Source of the DNA: Colias croceus
Taxonomy: Eukaryota > Arthropoda > Insecta > Lepidoptera > Pieridae
Assembly (NCBI RefSeq): GCF_905220415.1
Contig: NC_059558.1
Coordinates: forward strand, 4,414,501-4,478,500
Reading direction: 5' to 3'
DNA: 64,000 nt
The position numbers and the translations under genes are program-made. The notes below the pieces were generated by a model that worked only from the letters and a program-made list of their open reading frames with translations, ran no database searches and was not told the DNA's origin. The first letter of the stretch is position 1. Each line of letters begins with the position of its first letter. Shown one piece after another: positions 23,301 to 35,505 of the stretch.

Positions 23301-26300
23301 AGAGATATCTGGTATTTGTTGTGAAGAACTAAACACCAGAAACGTTAATTTATTGTTTAAAAATGGAATAAAAAGACATAATAAATAGTTTATAACTTTA
23401 TAGTATCATAGTGTAGAAATCCAATTTATAGTTTGTAAGGTGAAACAAGAAAAGAATAAAACTGTTGATTCATATTCATAGCGCTGCCAAGCTACTTACC
23501 GTGTTCCGTGTCCGTGTCACAATCAAAATATTTACATCAAACGAACATAGAACTAGCTAGCTAGCTAGAGCATCTGAAAACTCGTATTCAGTGTTGTTCA
23601 GTAGAACATAGAATCTTTTCGAACGCACTAAGAACAACGAAATAATTTTTGATGTTAAACGTTTGACAAGAACCATATCCCTGACCTTGGTCTTGAGACG
23701 AAAGCTTATCGAAAATTCGTTAATCTGTGCTCGGTGATCGGTCAAATCATCACGGTTACATTATTTTATTGGCACTATGTACTGTGTATTTATATCTTAA
23801 TTAAAGGCGACAATGACCGTCAAATCCCATTGCTATAGGCTGGCCGGTCGCCAGGAAAAAATAATCTTTCGTTATCAAACAATTCGACTTTCCTGTTGGT
23901 TTAGGTATTTTCCGAAACCTCTGATATAACAAACAGCTTCAATTTCACTACAATAAATAAAAGGGTATGGTATGAAAACAACAGCTTAATACGCATTAAT
24001 CTAAAGCTTGTGTACAAGTGTGGTGTAGAAGCAGCAGATTTATATATATTTATTTATATAATATACGTAATTTACGTATACTATACGTATGTATTCTAAA
24101 TAAAACCTGTACTGTGTCAATTCTTCAGAAAGATTACCCAATATGTATATAAACTTAGGAATTCGAGCTGAAATTGATAACAGGATATGCCACCCTGACA
24201 ACGAACTACCTATTAGGTACAAATTTAAATATAAGTCCCATTTTCCCTGTACTTTTTCTATATTTTAATTGTTTTACTACATACTTAATACTGGTTAATG
24301 TAGCATAATTTTCTTAGCTAATTGACATTTTCGTAATATAAGAAAAATTTGAAAATATTGTTAATGTTTTAAGCTATTGCATAGCTTCTATCGCAGGCCT
24401 TGAGCGCGGGGACCAAATCTAGAAATTCCGTAACGAAAAAACCTCACGCTCCCCACTCCGACGGGCGGAGGTGTGGCTTTAAGGCATGCTATGCAATAGC
24501 TTTACTGCGGTAGTCCCCTAGTGCCACACGTTTTTTTTACTAGCTGTAGTTCTGTGACCATTCCAACATTATACAGAAGAAAACTTACAACTTTTCCTCT
24601 CTATAATTTTAACAATTCTCGAATTGAAAAGTTAGTTCGATATAACATTATTGATTGCGTGTTATAAAAGATATCATAAGCTATTACAGTAACATCAATC
24701 AACAAAAATTCAAGGACGAATAAGCTAAGAACCCCGAAGAGATATTAATCTTGGAGCTATAGCAATTTGTCAATATCGTAATGCCGTAGAAAAATTGGCC
24801 CTGACTGAACGACTACGCAATTTGGAAACGTTAAAATGTTGGAAATTGGCGAAAGATTTTATATAGGGTAATTGCGCCAGTTCGCGTCCACTTAGTGCAG
24901 TTGGAAAGTCTGAAGGAGAAAATAAAAATGTTCCAGAACAAATTTCAACGCAAAATTTATGTAACGTGTTCATTACATAGTCTATTTTAAGATTTACTTT
25001 CAATTGTGTTGGAAATATCATGTGGTTTTTATTTATCTAGACAAATAGCAGAATTTGGCGTTTTACCCAGTTCGCGTCCAAAAATGCCTTTTTGCGTCCA
25101 CCCGTGGACCAGTTCGCGTCCACCAGCTTAGAAAAGGAATTAAGAATGTATTGGGTGATATTTTATCAGATAAATGCAAATAAAAATTAGATTTTAATAA
25201 ATTATTTATTTACGAATACAGTTATTTAATAAAAACCGGCCAAATGCGAGTGGGACTCGCATACCGAGGGTTCCGTATTAACCTGTCTTTTTTTATATGT
25301 TTTAACTGTAAATGATTATTTTTTCAATGTTTCCCTTATTTGTGCTATAAGACGTTGCTTCGCACCAAACTTCAAGTGTCTGTGTTCACGTAAAGTACCC
25401 TGTAGGTTTTGATTCCCTTGCGAATGTCGAAATTTGCGAAAATTGGCAGCATAAACGGCTGTATCTTTTGATTGCTTTGGCTTATAAGTTTGATTTTTTC
25501 ACTGCTTCAAGGGACCGTAGACTTGAGTATTCAAAATAAATTTCAGCTTTATACCTCTACGCGTTACTGAGAAAAAGGGTCTTGACAGAAAGACAGACCG
25601 GCAGACGGACATACAGATGGACGGATATCAAAGTGATCCTACAAGGATTCCGGTTTTTCCTTTCTAGGTTCGGAACTTCGGAACCCTAAAATCAACATTA
25701 TTATTAATATAATTCACTGTGTAAGGAAACTGGAAAAACTTAATTATATTTATCTTCTCATCATTATTAGAACCAAAAATTAACAAAAAACAAAGTTACG
25801 TTATGTAAATAAATAATAATCAGTTCTATTAAGATTACCTACCTACCCTATTTTTTAGTTTCTAAAGAATTAAATTTCTCTTTTGTATATTATTTTCTTA
25901 ACCACAGACTCTCATTCTCAAAAATACTAGTCTCATTCTTAGAATACCCATTTTAAAATGAAAAAATAGCATAAAAATTTGCTAATTTGAATGAAAATTT
26001 AAATTATCAACTTGTGGTCTTAGTCAAAAATTTACAATCTATTTTAAATTACATATTTTAACAAACAATTCATTGCTACGTAATGAAAAACAATGTGGAC
26101 GCAATATGTTCTATTGTTATGCACTACAGGTATAGTTTGCGCCCACCGTGGACGCAAAATGGAAGTTGTACAAATTCGGTGTAGTAATTCGCGTCCACCT
26201 TATTTTAGCTATTAATTGTAAAAGAAATAAGCTTATTTATAATCCATACTATTCCATGTTTTGTTAGCAAAGCAAAGAAACAGTTACATATTCAAAAATT

Positions 26301-29300
26301 CACATTTAACAATAAGATGCTTACCGTCAAACGCGACCCTGCGCACTATTTTTTTCTCAAAATCCCGCGCGTTTTAGCTCTCTCGTTTAATAGCCAAAAT
26401 TAAATATTTTTTTTAAATAGGATAGGCGGTGCGCAGGCATATTTTGAATATGTGTGCATGTCTCTTATACATTGAGGTATTATCGGAAATTTTTCTTATT
26501 ACAATTTTACATAAAGTATACTTATTTTCGTGAATTTTCTAAAAGATATCTGCAAAATGGACGCGAATAGGCAGGTGGACGCGAACAGGCGCAATGACCC
26601 TAGGTAGTTGAAAATGTTGAATGTATCTACATCTAGGTATACCTTGAGGTTCACATCTATGTATTAGGGTATACTAGATCTATTGAGCCCAAAAATTGCG
26701 TAATTTTCTCTCGTTTAATTTTTTGGCGCAAATAATGTAATAATGCTATTTATTGGTTTACAAATGAAAAAAGTTACTGAATACAGCATCCAATGTATAA
26801 AATTCTCGTGTCGCGGTATAAAGTAAAACTCCTTCAAGTGGCATGATCGCATCTCATGAAATTTTGTGTGCATATCGAATAAGTCTGAGGGATCAGAGTA
26901 AGGCAGAACAAGATTTGCCGGGATAGGTACATAGTATTACAATAAAAAGCATCAAGCTTATTATTTTGGTGATTCCCCTTGTTAGTACCGATGTTAAATT
27001 ACTATTATCTTTCGTATAAACAGAAAAAGCTTTAAGCTAAATCTCTTTATAACAAGCTTTGTAATGACAAAGTAATTTACTGCGAACATGCAATGAAATA
27101 AAACATTTTATATCATCGTCACACGAAGAAATAAAACAAAAGAAATGACAATACCACAGTTGACAGATATATACTACGTACATACAGTGGAAACTAAGCC
27201 CCTGCGATGAAATTATGACGTATAGCTATAGGGCTGTTACTTTTTGATATTTAACCGACTTGAAAAATAAAGGAGAAGATTATCAATTCAGCCTGTATAT
27301 TTCTGTTTGCTTTTTTTCACAGTTGATTTTGTGGTAATTTGGAGATTAAAATCGATAAAAATCCAATAATTATAATATCTATCTTTTTCTTCCCTAATAT
27401 TTACGTAATTATGCACATAAATTTAAACAAGATTTTTTTAAGGTTTCCTTTTTGTATATTTTCGTGCTCTTCTAGATTGCGTAAAAAATAGATGCGATCT
27501 TTAAACAGACTGGACTCCTAGTAGGTACTATTTGTAGCTATCATTTTGGTAGAAAATATGTCAACATAATTTAAAACTCATACTGCTATATCTATAGAAA
27601 TTAAAAAATAGTCTCTTTTTAACTTGTAGTCAGATACGGTATTTACAAATATATTTATTGAAAGGGCTACAAACTGAAACAATCGATATTTATTTAATGT
27701 GAAATGACATCACTTTAAACTTTTTTCTATACTATGTATCTTTGTTATTCAAAATCTGTGGATGTGTCACCCGCTATTATCGATCCCCCTCAATACCCTC
27801 GTTATAAGCCTCGTATTAAACACGCTTGATGGGGGGGAGCCATTTCGAACATTTTGTATGAAGTTTCCCTGTATGTATCTGTATATTGTGACATAAATTA
27901 AATAATGATAGACGCACAATTATAATGGGTCATTTAACGCTAATATTTCATATTATTTTTCCTAACAATTATGATGACCTCGGTTTAAGCTGTTCGAAGG
28001 GCAACAGTATAAAATATTTACTATTTAGTACTTTATGGATTACATAGATTCTACAAAAAAAAAAATACCTACTTGTTCGTTCACGTGGAATTTAGCAATT
28101 ACGAATGCTTTGATAATAAAAATACTCTTATGCCGGGTCCAGACTGGTGAAACGTAACATGCAATGTAACATTCTGCCTTTCATTGCATGTTCGCTGCTG
28201 GTGTGGACGCATAGCGCGCTCATAACGCGCATTCACTACGAACATCCCGCGTTCGTCTGTTTCCGCCATTCTGCCGCGAACATACACGTTTTTTTCGTGC
28301 GCGTCAAACCGGTAGATCACACGAAGCATGTAGTCCGAAGACCACGTTCTTGCTATGACGATTATCAGTACTTCATTATTAATAATACCAAACATAAATT
28401 AACCATTCAAAATATACCAAAATATACCAAACAAAAATTCCACGCAGTCTCGTCCTCCATGTTCGTTGCGTTCTCAAACGACCGTCCACATTGGCTGCTC
28501 TGCGCACACTACGCACCCCTTTGTGTTCGTCGAAAAACCGACAAATTTCGGATCGCTCCGCGCGCGGCTTGTAATGCTCGTAGCATGCGCGTGTAATGCA
28601 CAATTCGCGCGCGCAAGACGTCCAAACTATGAGAAATTGTTACAAAGTGTGTTACCTTTCATGATACATTGCAGCAATGTGGACGGTGAATTCTTTCATT
28701 GCATGTTACATTGCATGTTACGTTTCACCAGTCTGGACCCGGCATTACGTTGGTAAAGCATGTTGTATATATATTTATTAAAAAACTAACTGTTCCCCGC
28801 GGTTTCACTCGCATTGCTCCACTCCTGTTGGTCTTAGCGTGATGATATACTTAATTATAGCCTATAGCCTTCGTCGATAAATTGGCTATCTTTATCTAAC
28901 ACTGAAAGAATTTTTCAAATCGGACCAGTAGGTATAGTTCCTGAGATTAGGGAGTTCAAACAAACAAACAAACAAACAAACTCTTCGGCTTTATAATATT
29001 AGTAGGTATAGATTGCTGAAATTTACCTACAATAAAAATTTAATTACTCTTCATGTATATTATTTTAATTTCCAGGTGGATTTATTCCGCGAGATCACAT
29101 TCCGTAACTCCGGCCAGACATACCGGGGCGTTCCCGTGATGGCCAGCAACATGGATACCGTTGGAACGTTCGAGATGGCTCGGGAACTTTCTAAGGTAAC
29201 TTTGAACATTTGTATTAGTACATAGTTAGTGACAGACAATTTTAGTAGTCTACTACTTATGTGACCGTTTGTATTTTGTTTTCATCAAGGAGATTATGTT

Positions 29301-32300
29301 TATTATAGGTCTGAATGTTTTAAAATATTTGTTTATTACCCTTCTATGAAAAAGGCTGTTATTGTTATCATTACATTTAAAACTTGACCAAGTGTTCGTG
29401 GAACTGTTTACAGGCACATTTCTTAGTATTGTTTATTTATAAGTAACAGGAAGGGTGGACAGTTAGGACACATTAAGTTTGACAGACCCTTATAAGAACT
29501 TCGTCGAGCCTCCTTTTAAACCCAGAATTCCACGTAGATTAAAAAAAAAAAACATAAAATAAAATCGCATTTATATTATACATAGTTTGTCTTAATTCGA
29601 TTACAAGGTAATCTCGACAATTCCTCTGCATATTACATAACATCATATCCCGTCTTAACTAAAAAAAGCGTAATTTATTTATAATTCAAGAACAACGATA
29701 TACAGGGTGTCCCATTATTGGTATACTAAGCGTGAAGGAACTTGTAGTTTTGCATACACTGATCACGTAAAAAATACTTAAACAAAAATTAAAAATTACG
29801 CCAAAAATTTTTTGCTGAATTACCTTAAAAATTTTTTTGCTGAATTTTTCCATGTTTTCGTCTCTATGTAGCTTCGCGCAGCCGGCATATACCTACCGCT
29901 TCGCTAATGTGAGCATTTTGTCTATGAAAACATAATCTTAAACGTAAACGGAAAAATACGAATCATCGGGATACGGACCCACTATATGTTTAAATACTTA
30001 GATTATATTATTTAGGAATAAAGCATTGAGATAATATTACTTCGTATGGAGGAGACACCACGAACAAAATCTGTGCGCCATTTTTTTGCTCTAACTAAGT
30101 TTTAAAAATTATTATCTAGTTAGGTACTTACCGATGGAAGTAATTCCTTTGCACTTTTCCGTATTATTTGTGCAATAATAACACACACGAAGGCTTATTT
30201 GATGCGTTTCACTTTAAAAAAAATAAAAAATGGCGTATGTTGAGCGGAACATAAGTGATGTAGGCGGTCTCGTCTCCATATGTATATCTTTAATGGAATA
30301 AAGACGTATAATTTATTTTCACTTTTCAGCATGGTCTTTTCACGTGTATCCACAAGTATTATACAGTAGATGAATGGAAGAAATTCGCTGAAGACCATCC
30401 GGAGTGTTTAGCACAAATGGGTAAGAATATTTGCTTATAGTGGTTTAGGAAAAATAATAATAATTGTAGTTAGCCTTACTAATCCATACTATAATATTAT
30501 AAATGCAAAAGTAACTCTGTCTGTCTGTCTGTTACTCAATCACGCCTTAACTACTGAACCAATTTGCATGAAATTTGGTATAGAGATATTTTGATTCTCG
30601 AGAAAGGACATAGGCTACTTTTTATCCCGGAAATCCCACGGGATCGGGAACGGGAACTATGCGGGTTTTTCTTTGACTGCGCGGGCGAAGCTGCGGGCGG
30701 AAAGCTAGTTACATTATAAAATAGTGGTAATTAATATTTGTTTTACAGTTTGTTAATCAACCACACAATAACCCAAATACGTATTATGAAAAAAAAGAAT
30801 TTCTCATTTGAAAATTTTAATTTTCAGCCGCAAGTTCAGGCACAGCGGAAGCCGACTTCGATAGACTAAGTGAGATTCTGAATAACGTAAAAGAGATAAA
30901 ATTTGTCTGTCTGGATGTAGCCAATGGGTATTCGCAGCATTTTGTTGAATATGTCCGAAGAGTTCGGGCTGCGTACCCTAAACATACTATTATCGTGAGT
31001 ATCTTTTGATAACAGAATTAATTAAAAAAAAATGTGTACGTGTACTAGTGAACACACGTGAGAACTAAGAAATGAAACTTCTTTATGGCCTTATTTTTAA
31101 AAAAATAATTCACTATAAGCAACTTTACAGAAATACGTCGAATCACGCGTGTTAGGGATAAGAAAAAGATGGCGCGTAACGAAAAAATGTCACGCATAAC
31201 GAAAAAATGTTACACTAAATTTTTTTCCAACCCCGATAAAGAAGTTTCACTTCAAAAATCGATTAAAAAAATGACATTCTAATTTCTCTTTTATCTTTTT
31301 ATTGTTTTTATTACAATCTGTCATACTACCTTTGCTCAACAAATGCCAGGTGATAAAAAAATGAAGACATAATTTGGCGCCAAATCTGCCATTAATTTTG
31401 AATCCAATTTAGTTCATTGTCCCATCTGTGGTCCTATCACAAATTAATCGTTTTCATTTTAATGAATAATTCGTTTATTTATTAATAATGTTATGTTCTG
31501 TTAATTTATAATCAACCTTAATTAATTTTTAATTGCCTATAACTTACCTATTATTTGTACCTACATATTATTATGCACTGACAACCTTGTTCCTACTTAC
31601 AACTATTATATTCTAGAACTAGTAACTAGTTGAAGTATACGTATTAGTAGTAGATAGAAGTAGTAGAAGTCTAAAAATAATATTATTTCTTTTTTCAGGC
31701 TGGCAACGTCGTAACGGGTGAAATGGTTGAAGAACTTATTTTATCCGGCGCTGATATTATTAAGGTATTTTGGAATTAATTTATACTTTCCTATTTAATT
31801 ATTCTTTCCTAAAAAACAAACAACTGGCTGAATTTTAGCCTAGAAAAGAATATTTTGCTGCTTACACAATAATATAAAAAACAATATTTTGATGTATATA
31901 GCACACATCTATACTAATATTATAAAGCTGAAGAGTTTGTTTGTTTGTTTGAACGCGCTAATCTCAAGAACTACTGGTCCGATTTGAAAAATTATTTCGG
32001 TGTTAGATAGACCATTCATCGAGGAAGGCTATTTCGCTAAGACCAACAGGAGCGGAGTGCTGCGGGGAAAACCGTGGATCACAGCTAGTAAACTAAAATT
32101 AATAAGTTGTCTAGTTAGATAGTAGTCAATTGATTAACTATAAGAGTAAATTATCTGTCTCAGTTTATTTATTTTCTCTTTCAAGTCAAAAGAAAGAAAA
32201 CATTAAGAAAGCTTCATCTTATAACGTTTCAGGTGGGCATAGGTCCAGGATCTGTTTGCACGACTAGGATTAAAACTGGCGTGGGCTATCCACAACTATC

Positions 32301-35300
32301 TGCTGTCATTGAATGTGCAGATGCTGCTCATGGACTGAAGGGACATATTATATCGGTGAGTCGCAAAAAAGAAAAAAAATAGGTATATGTTTTTTATGTT
32401 ATAGGGAGGCAAATGAGCACTGCCTGGTGGTTAGCAGATTGTGTCGCCCATCAGAGGTTATGAGTGTTGCAAAAATAAGATAAGGGGGAAGACAGAATTA
32501 TATAAATATGTATATAGATAGCGGAAGCTATCTTTTATGTTTGGTTTTAATAGGAATAGACCGTATGTTTGTAGATTTTACCGTACCTTATGTTACAGTC
32601 GTGCCTTGGGTAAATTTTGAAAGCACGTACAGGATTATAATATAGAATTTTATGTACTTAAAGTTTTCTATGCTGGAAAATCCAAAGGAAAGCTTATATT
32701 AATGGAAACTAATTCATTTAAAATATTATTATATATCACATATTAAGCTGTAACATTGTGATTTGTGACTTATTAGGTATATACTTTTATATTTTATAAA
32801 AACAATGTGTGTAATGAAGTGTCAAATAAATAAATAAATAAATAAATTATTTTATGATAATATTACTAAGTATTTAGTGCTTAACTTAGTTCACTGAACT
32901 ATGTTCATTCGAATTATTTACCCTGATTATAAACCAGGGCATTAAAAAATTGAGTTAGACTCATTTGAGTGTCCCCCTCCACGGAAATCTTTAGTAAAAG
33001 GCGAAAGATTTATACGTTTTGAAGGGAAACCAGAGTAACTGTAGGTAACTCACTAAAATATTATATGTGTTCCGTAAAAAACTTCAATAGCGCGAGTTAG
33101 AAATGAAAAGTGTCATCTAGTTAATACAAGGTAAAACTGTATATAAATTTTTCATTCAGTATTTCTATTCAAAAATAATATTATTACACAAAGTAGGTAT
33201 ATATTAAAATAAATACTTTAATTAGAAGTACAATATTGTTCGATATCTGACATTATTTAATAAAAGTATTATAGGTCTACCAGAATCTGATGGCATATTT
33301 ATATTTAAGAAATAAAAGATTTTCATATGGCAATTTTATTTGACAACTATCAAAATGGTTGTCAAATTATTTGTCTTCTTTGCAATTCTTGAATAATTTT
33401 TAGGATTTTGTCTAAAAAATCTTCGAAGATGTCGAAAAAGCCGCTGCGATCACAAGCAAGAGGTGTTGTTTATAATGTGTATAGAAAAACATTCGATGAA
33501 GAAGGGTCAAACACATCACAATTTTCAATTTTGAATATTTTATTGGTAAATTGGACTTACCCGTTTTGATACTTAAAATTAAAAATATTATAAGTAGGTA
33601 ACTAACTATAATATTGTTTTTTGATTACAATATAATTTTATGAAAACTTATTACAGGAGTTTCCAATACGGCTATGCGTCAAGTCCAAGCTGTCCAAGTC
33701 AATTTTATAATTATTTTTGTATCTGTTAATACTTACGAAAATAAACATAGTTTTATTTTATTTTATTGTTATTTTATTTTATAAAAAAAAAATATTAGCA
33801 TTATCTAGTTTTGATCTGCATTATCATTACATCCATATTTTTACATGGCTTAATGATAATGAATATACAAATATAGGTATGTGTAAATAATAATATGTAT
33901 TACATAGATAAAAGTAATATGTATATTATACATGTAAGTAGTACCTACAAAATATTAAGTGGATATCTCATTATTTGGTACAGTATTGTTCACTTATGTA
34001 ATGTGACTAATGATGTTGAGGACAAAATAAAAAATAAGCAGTATCAAGATAGGTCAGTCCATTTTCCCTAGGGTTGCACACTCAAAATTTTGATTTCCCC
34101 AATTGCCATCAGATTCTGGTTTACCTATATTAGTATTTATTTGTATAAGCGACATCTATCGGAAATAGTTAACACTATACAAACATGAGACGTAGTGTCA
34201 TTATTTCAATGCAGGTGTCGCCACTTGCACATATAAATTTTTTTCAGAAACTTTTACCAATTTTTTTTATTATTAAAGAACGGCTGATTAAATTGTAAAT
34301 GATTGTTGGTTTGTTGTATTGTCAGTTTGCATTAGGATGCTACATAAAGGAACTATTTTCTTTTTTTAAAGAAATCTATAACATTTCTTCTCGTGTAGAA
34401 CCGAGGCCAGAAGATAGTAAAAGATAATAAACTCCTTTTTCCCTCTCCATTGCCCTATTGTTTATGTTTTACCAATAAAAAAACTTTCTCAAAAGCGTGG
34501 AGCACAGTTTTATCAAATTCAAAAACACCTATGTACACGAGTTCTTGGCACATAAGTACTCCCTTTTTAAATTAAATTATACTGTATAGGTACTATCAAT
34601 TATATTCTGTCGTTTCAATTTTATTGTAAGAATTTGGGAAACTCGAAAATAAGATATTTAGTGACATATAAGTAAAAACTCTTTTTCTCAGGACGGTGGT
34701 TGCACATGTCCAGGAGACGTAGCCAAGGCGTTTGGCGCGGGGGCTGACTTCGTAATGGCGGGTGGTATGTTTGCTGGCCACGACCAGTGTGGTGGGGAAG
34801 TGGTCACCAAACCTGATGGGAGGAAGGTTAAGCTGTTCTATGGCATGTCGTCTTCTACGGCCATGTTGAAACATTCTGGGGGTGTTGCGGAGTATAGATC
34901 TTCGGAAGGTAAGAAAGGTTCTGAAGTAGAATTTTGGGGCATTTTTTGCTTATAAAATAGTGTGGTCACGTCAGCGGCTTGATAGTAGGTTATCACCTAT
35001 ATCAAGCCGTTATTTGCCTTTGGAAGATTAGAATAATGCCTATAAATAGGAATTTTTAAGGAGGAATTTAATGCCTACATAAAGAAGACAGAAGCAGAGT
35101 ACTTTTTGACTAAAATTCAATAAGTTTCTTCCATTAAAAAAATGTTTTTTCAATATCTTTTTTTTTAGGTAAAACTGTAGAAGTGGAATACAGAGGTGAC
35201 GTAGGTGTAACAGTAAAGGATATTCTAGGCGGTCTAAGATCGACCTGTACCTATGTAGGTGCAGCTAAACTACGGGAATTGCCCCGACGGGCCACTTTCA

Positions 35301-35338
35301 TCAGATGCTGTAGGCAAGTCAATGACACCTTCTCTTAA
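14849..35338 (+). CDS. GMPR: GMP reductase
   Basis: Eight coding exons: 14849-14935, 29076-29195, 30330-30420, 30828-30994, 31699-31764, 32233-32355, 34692-34908, 35169-35338. The CDS is 1041 nt (346 aa, close to vertebrate GMPR). The enzyme converts GMP to IMP and ammonia with NADPH, in cytosolic purine salvage, using the IMPDH/GMPR TIM-barrel fold. Visible family signatures are LDFKDVLLRPKRS at the N-terminus, ASNMDTVGTFEMA, CLDVANGYS, AGNVVTGEMVEELILSGADI, GIGPGSVCTTR with the catalytic Cys at residue 186 and Thr at 188, DGGCTCPGDVAKAFGAGADF, FYGMSSSTAM and GGLRSTCTYVGAAKL near the end. The start is the first ATG of the exon and matches the family N-terminus. Intron 1 spans 14.1 kb and is mostly transposon debris. 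No frameshift or missing key residue was seen. Confidence 0.97.
15481..15946. mobile_element. MITE with TTA target site and GGGG termini
   Basis: The left end GGGGTCATCCATTAATCACG matches the complement of the right end (…CATGATTAATGGACAGCCCC). TTA flanks both sides (15478-15480, 15947-15949). The interior has C-rich runs on both flanks (CCCCCCCCTCCCCC-type) and no ORF. GMPR intron 1. Confidence 0.7.
16009..16178 (+). repeat. 170-bp dispersed repeat, family R3
   Basis: Begins AAGCTATTGCATAGC and carries the complement GCTATGCAATAGCTT about 115 nt later, then ends GAGTGCCACACGT plus a T run. The core includes aaattccgtaacgaaaaaac. Other copies are 24371-24539 (+) and 61596-61764 (-). The terminal T run suggests a small Pol III-type retroposon, but I could not place A and B boxes with confidence. 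Confidence 0.7.
17072..17300 (+). repeat. R2 copy ending in a (CA)n microsatellite
   Basis: The R2 block starts ctagctttccgcccgcgact; the 3' end runs into about 26 CA dinucleotides (17245-17298). Confidence 0.75.
18891..19068 (-). repeat. R2 copy
   Basis: Diverged; the reverse-orientation end 'gggcgtagccgcgggcggaa' is at 19041-19060. Confidence 0.6.
19376..19530. repeat. partial copy of the 7600-7811 MITE
   Basis: Shares 'actgaacaacactgaatacg' and the right terminus gatgtaaatgcaccgtta. The left end is truncated. Confidence 0.6.
19919..20092. mobile_element. MITE with GG(G/A)C(C/T)GATTTTTCAA termini
   Basis: Left end GGGCCGATTTTTCAAGCC, right end the complement of GGACTGATTTTTCAATCC. A second copy, less complete at one end, is at 61340-61500. 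Confidence 0.65.
20219..21174 (-). mobile_element. internally deleted piggyBac-like element
   Basis: The termini CCCTTAGCTGGTATCG and CGATACCTGCTAAGGG are inverted repeats. The right flank is TTAA (21175-21178); the left flank is ATAA, one base off the expected TTAA. A subterminal motif GGTATCGTGGGTC recurs in both orientations. On the minus strand, about 20910 down to 20625 encodes an acidic stretch resembling a piggyBac transposase N-terminus: FLNDRQIEELMNDLSDDLE, then after a stop SSDDSENEEEIRE and DESEEDEDDS. The catalytic core is absent. GMPR intron 1. Confidence 0.7.
22106..22240 (-). pseudogene. hAT transposase C-terminal (dimerisation) remnant
   Basis: The minus-strand frame reads GDADPLVFWRNDVLYPNL, then SSVASERLFSQ, followed by a stop. 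This is the hAT C-terminal dimerisation pattern (…DPL-x-WW…; …S-x-SERLFS…). The rest of the transposase is gone. A degenerate terminus with 'cgatatatcggtatcggtat' and 'gatgcacccct' lies at 22378-22448 and is probably the 5' end of the same element. GMPR intron 1. Confidence 0.65.
22838..22982 (-). repeat. R1 copy, truncated
   Basis: Retains 'gctcctgttggtcttagcat' and 'caaatcggaccagcag'; the gctgaagag end is lost. Confidence 0.6.
23533..23665. repeat. partial copy of the 7600-7811 MITE, reverse orientation
   Basis: Contains catcaaacgaacatagaact and 'cgtattcagtgttgttcagt'. A GCTA/CTAG microsatellite interrupts it at 23552-23568. Confidence 0.55.
24371..24539 (+). repeat. R3 copy
   Basis: Near-identical in length to 16009-16178, with scattered substitutions and the same terminal T run. 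Confidence 0.7.
24866..26600. mobile_element. 1.7-kb Tc1/mariner-type element with reiterated TTCGCGTCCAC motifs
   Basis: The left end GGGTAATTGCGCCAGTTCGC pairs with the complement of the right end (…GCGAACAGGCGCAATGACCC). TA flanks both sides (24864-24865, 26601-26602). The motif (T)TCGCGTCCAC or its partial or complement form recurs at about 24891, 25073, 25098, 25113, 26098, 26149, 26200, 26558 and 26576. A separate repeat (aaccggccaaatgcgagtgg … cggaaccctaaa, 25236-25690) is nested inside. No transposase ORF was seen. Confidence 0.65.
28131..28744. mobile_element. PIF/Harbinger-like MITE (TTA target site), 614 bp
   Basis: Terminal inverted repeats begin TGCCGGGTCCAGACTGGTGA and extend through the 'aacgtaacatgcaatgtaac' block. 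TTA duplications are at 28128-28130 and 28745-28747. The interior is GC-rich with many gcgcgc and gttcgtcg runs. Long open frames inside (28147-28596 and others) have no recognisable product. GMPR intron 1. Confidence 0.75.
28783..29011 (-). repeat. R1 copy
   Basis: Ends 64 nt before GMPR exon 2, so it makes up much of the region upstream of that acceptor. Confidence 0.7.
30480..30712 (-). repeat. R2 copy
   Basis: Full-length in reverse, with a (CTGT)n tract at 30514-30532 and the end 'ctgcgggcggaaagctagtt'. GMPR intron 3. Confidence 0.75.
31909..32092 (+). repeat. R1 copy
   Basis: Complete in sense orientation in GMPR intron 5. Confidence 0.7.
32398..32850 (+). repeat. LINE 3'-end remnant with AAAT tail
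   Basis: Begins 'ttatagggaggcaaatgagc' and ends in about five AAAT units (32825-32847). No reverse transcriptase coding remains. GMPR intron 6. Confidence 0.5.
33274..34125 (+). mobile_element. non-autonomous TA-flanked DNA element with transposase N-terminal fragment
   Basis: Left terminus GGTCTACCAGAATCTGATGG and the complement of GGTAAACCAGAATCTGATGG at the right are inverted repeats. TA flanks both sides (33272-33273, 34126-34127). A 46-codon frame starts at ATG 33429, begins MSKKPLRSQARGVVYNVYRK and ends at TGA 33567-33569. The rest of the transposase is missing. GMPR intron 6. Confidence 0.65.
33429..33569 (+). pseudogene. transposase N-terminal fragment (46 aa)
   Basis: The SKK-x-LRSQARGVVYNVY pattern resembles the N-terminal DNA-binding region of insect transposon-encoded proteins. 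It stops after 46 codons with no DDE core downstream. The family assignment is tentative. Confidence 0.45.
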
Positions 35339-35499
35339 GTATGCGCGCCTGGTACTTTAAAACGCAGATTTTAAAATTTAAACGCATAAATTATTGTTTT
35401 TTTTTTGTTTTAGTGATTTACTATTAAGTTTTTTGGTTCCTATAGTAATAGTGATGTCTCAAATTTTTTAGTTTATTAATAATTGTATTCTATGCCTAC

Positions 35500-35505
35500 A
35501 ATAAA
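35500..35505 (+). terminator. candidate GMPR polyadenylation signal
   Basis: AATAAA 162 nt after the TAA at 35336-35338. A second AATAAA is near 35990, only about 30 nt from the stop codon of the convergent gene A. Confidence 0.5.

Noticed and set aside
28147..28756. Several overlapping ORFs of 74-149 aa
   Set aside because: They fall within a GC-rich MITE bounded by inverted repeats and TTA duplications; open frames there reflect base composition.
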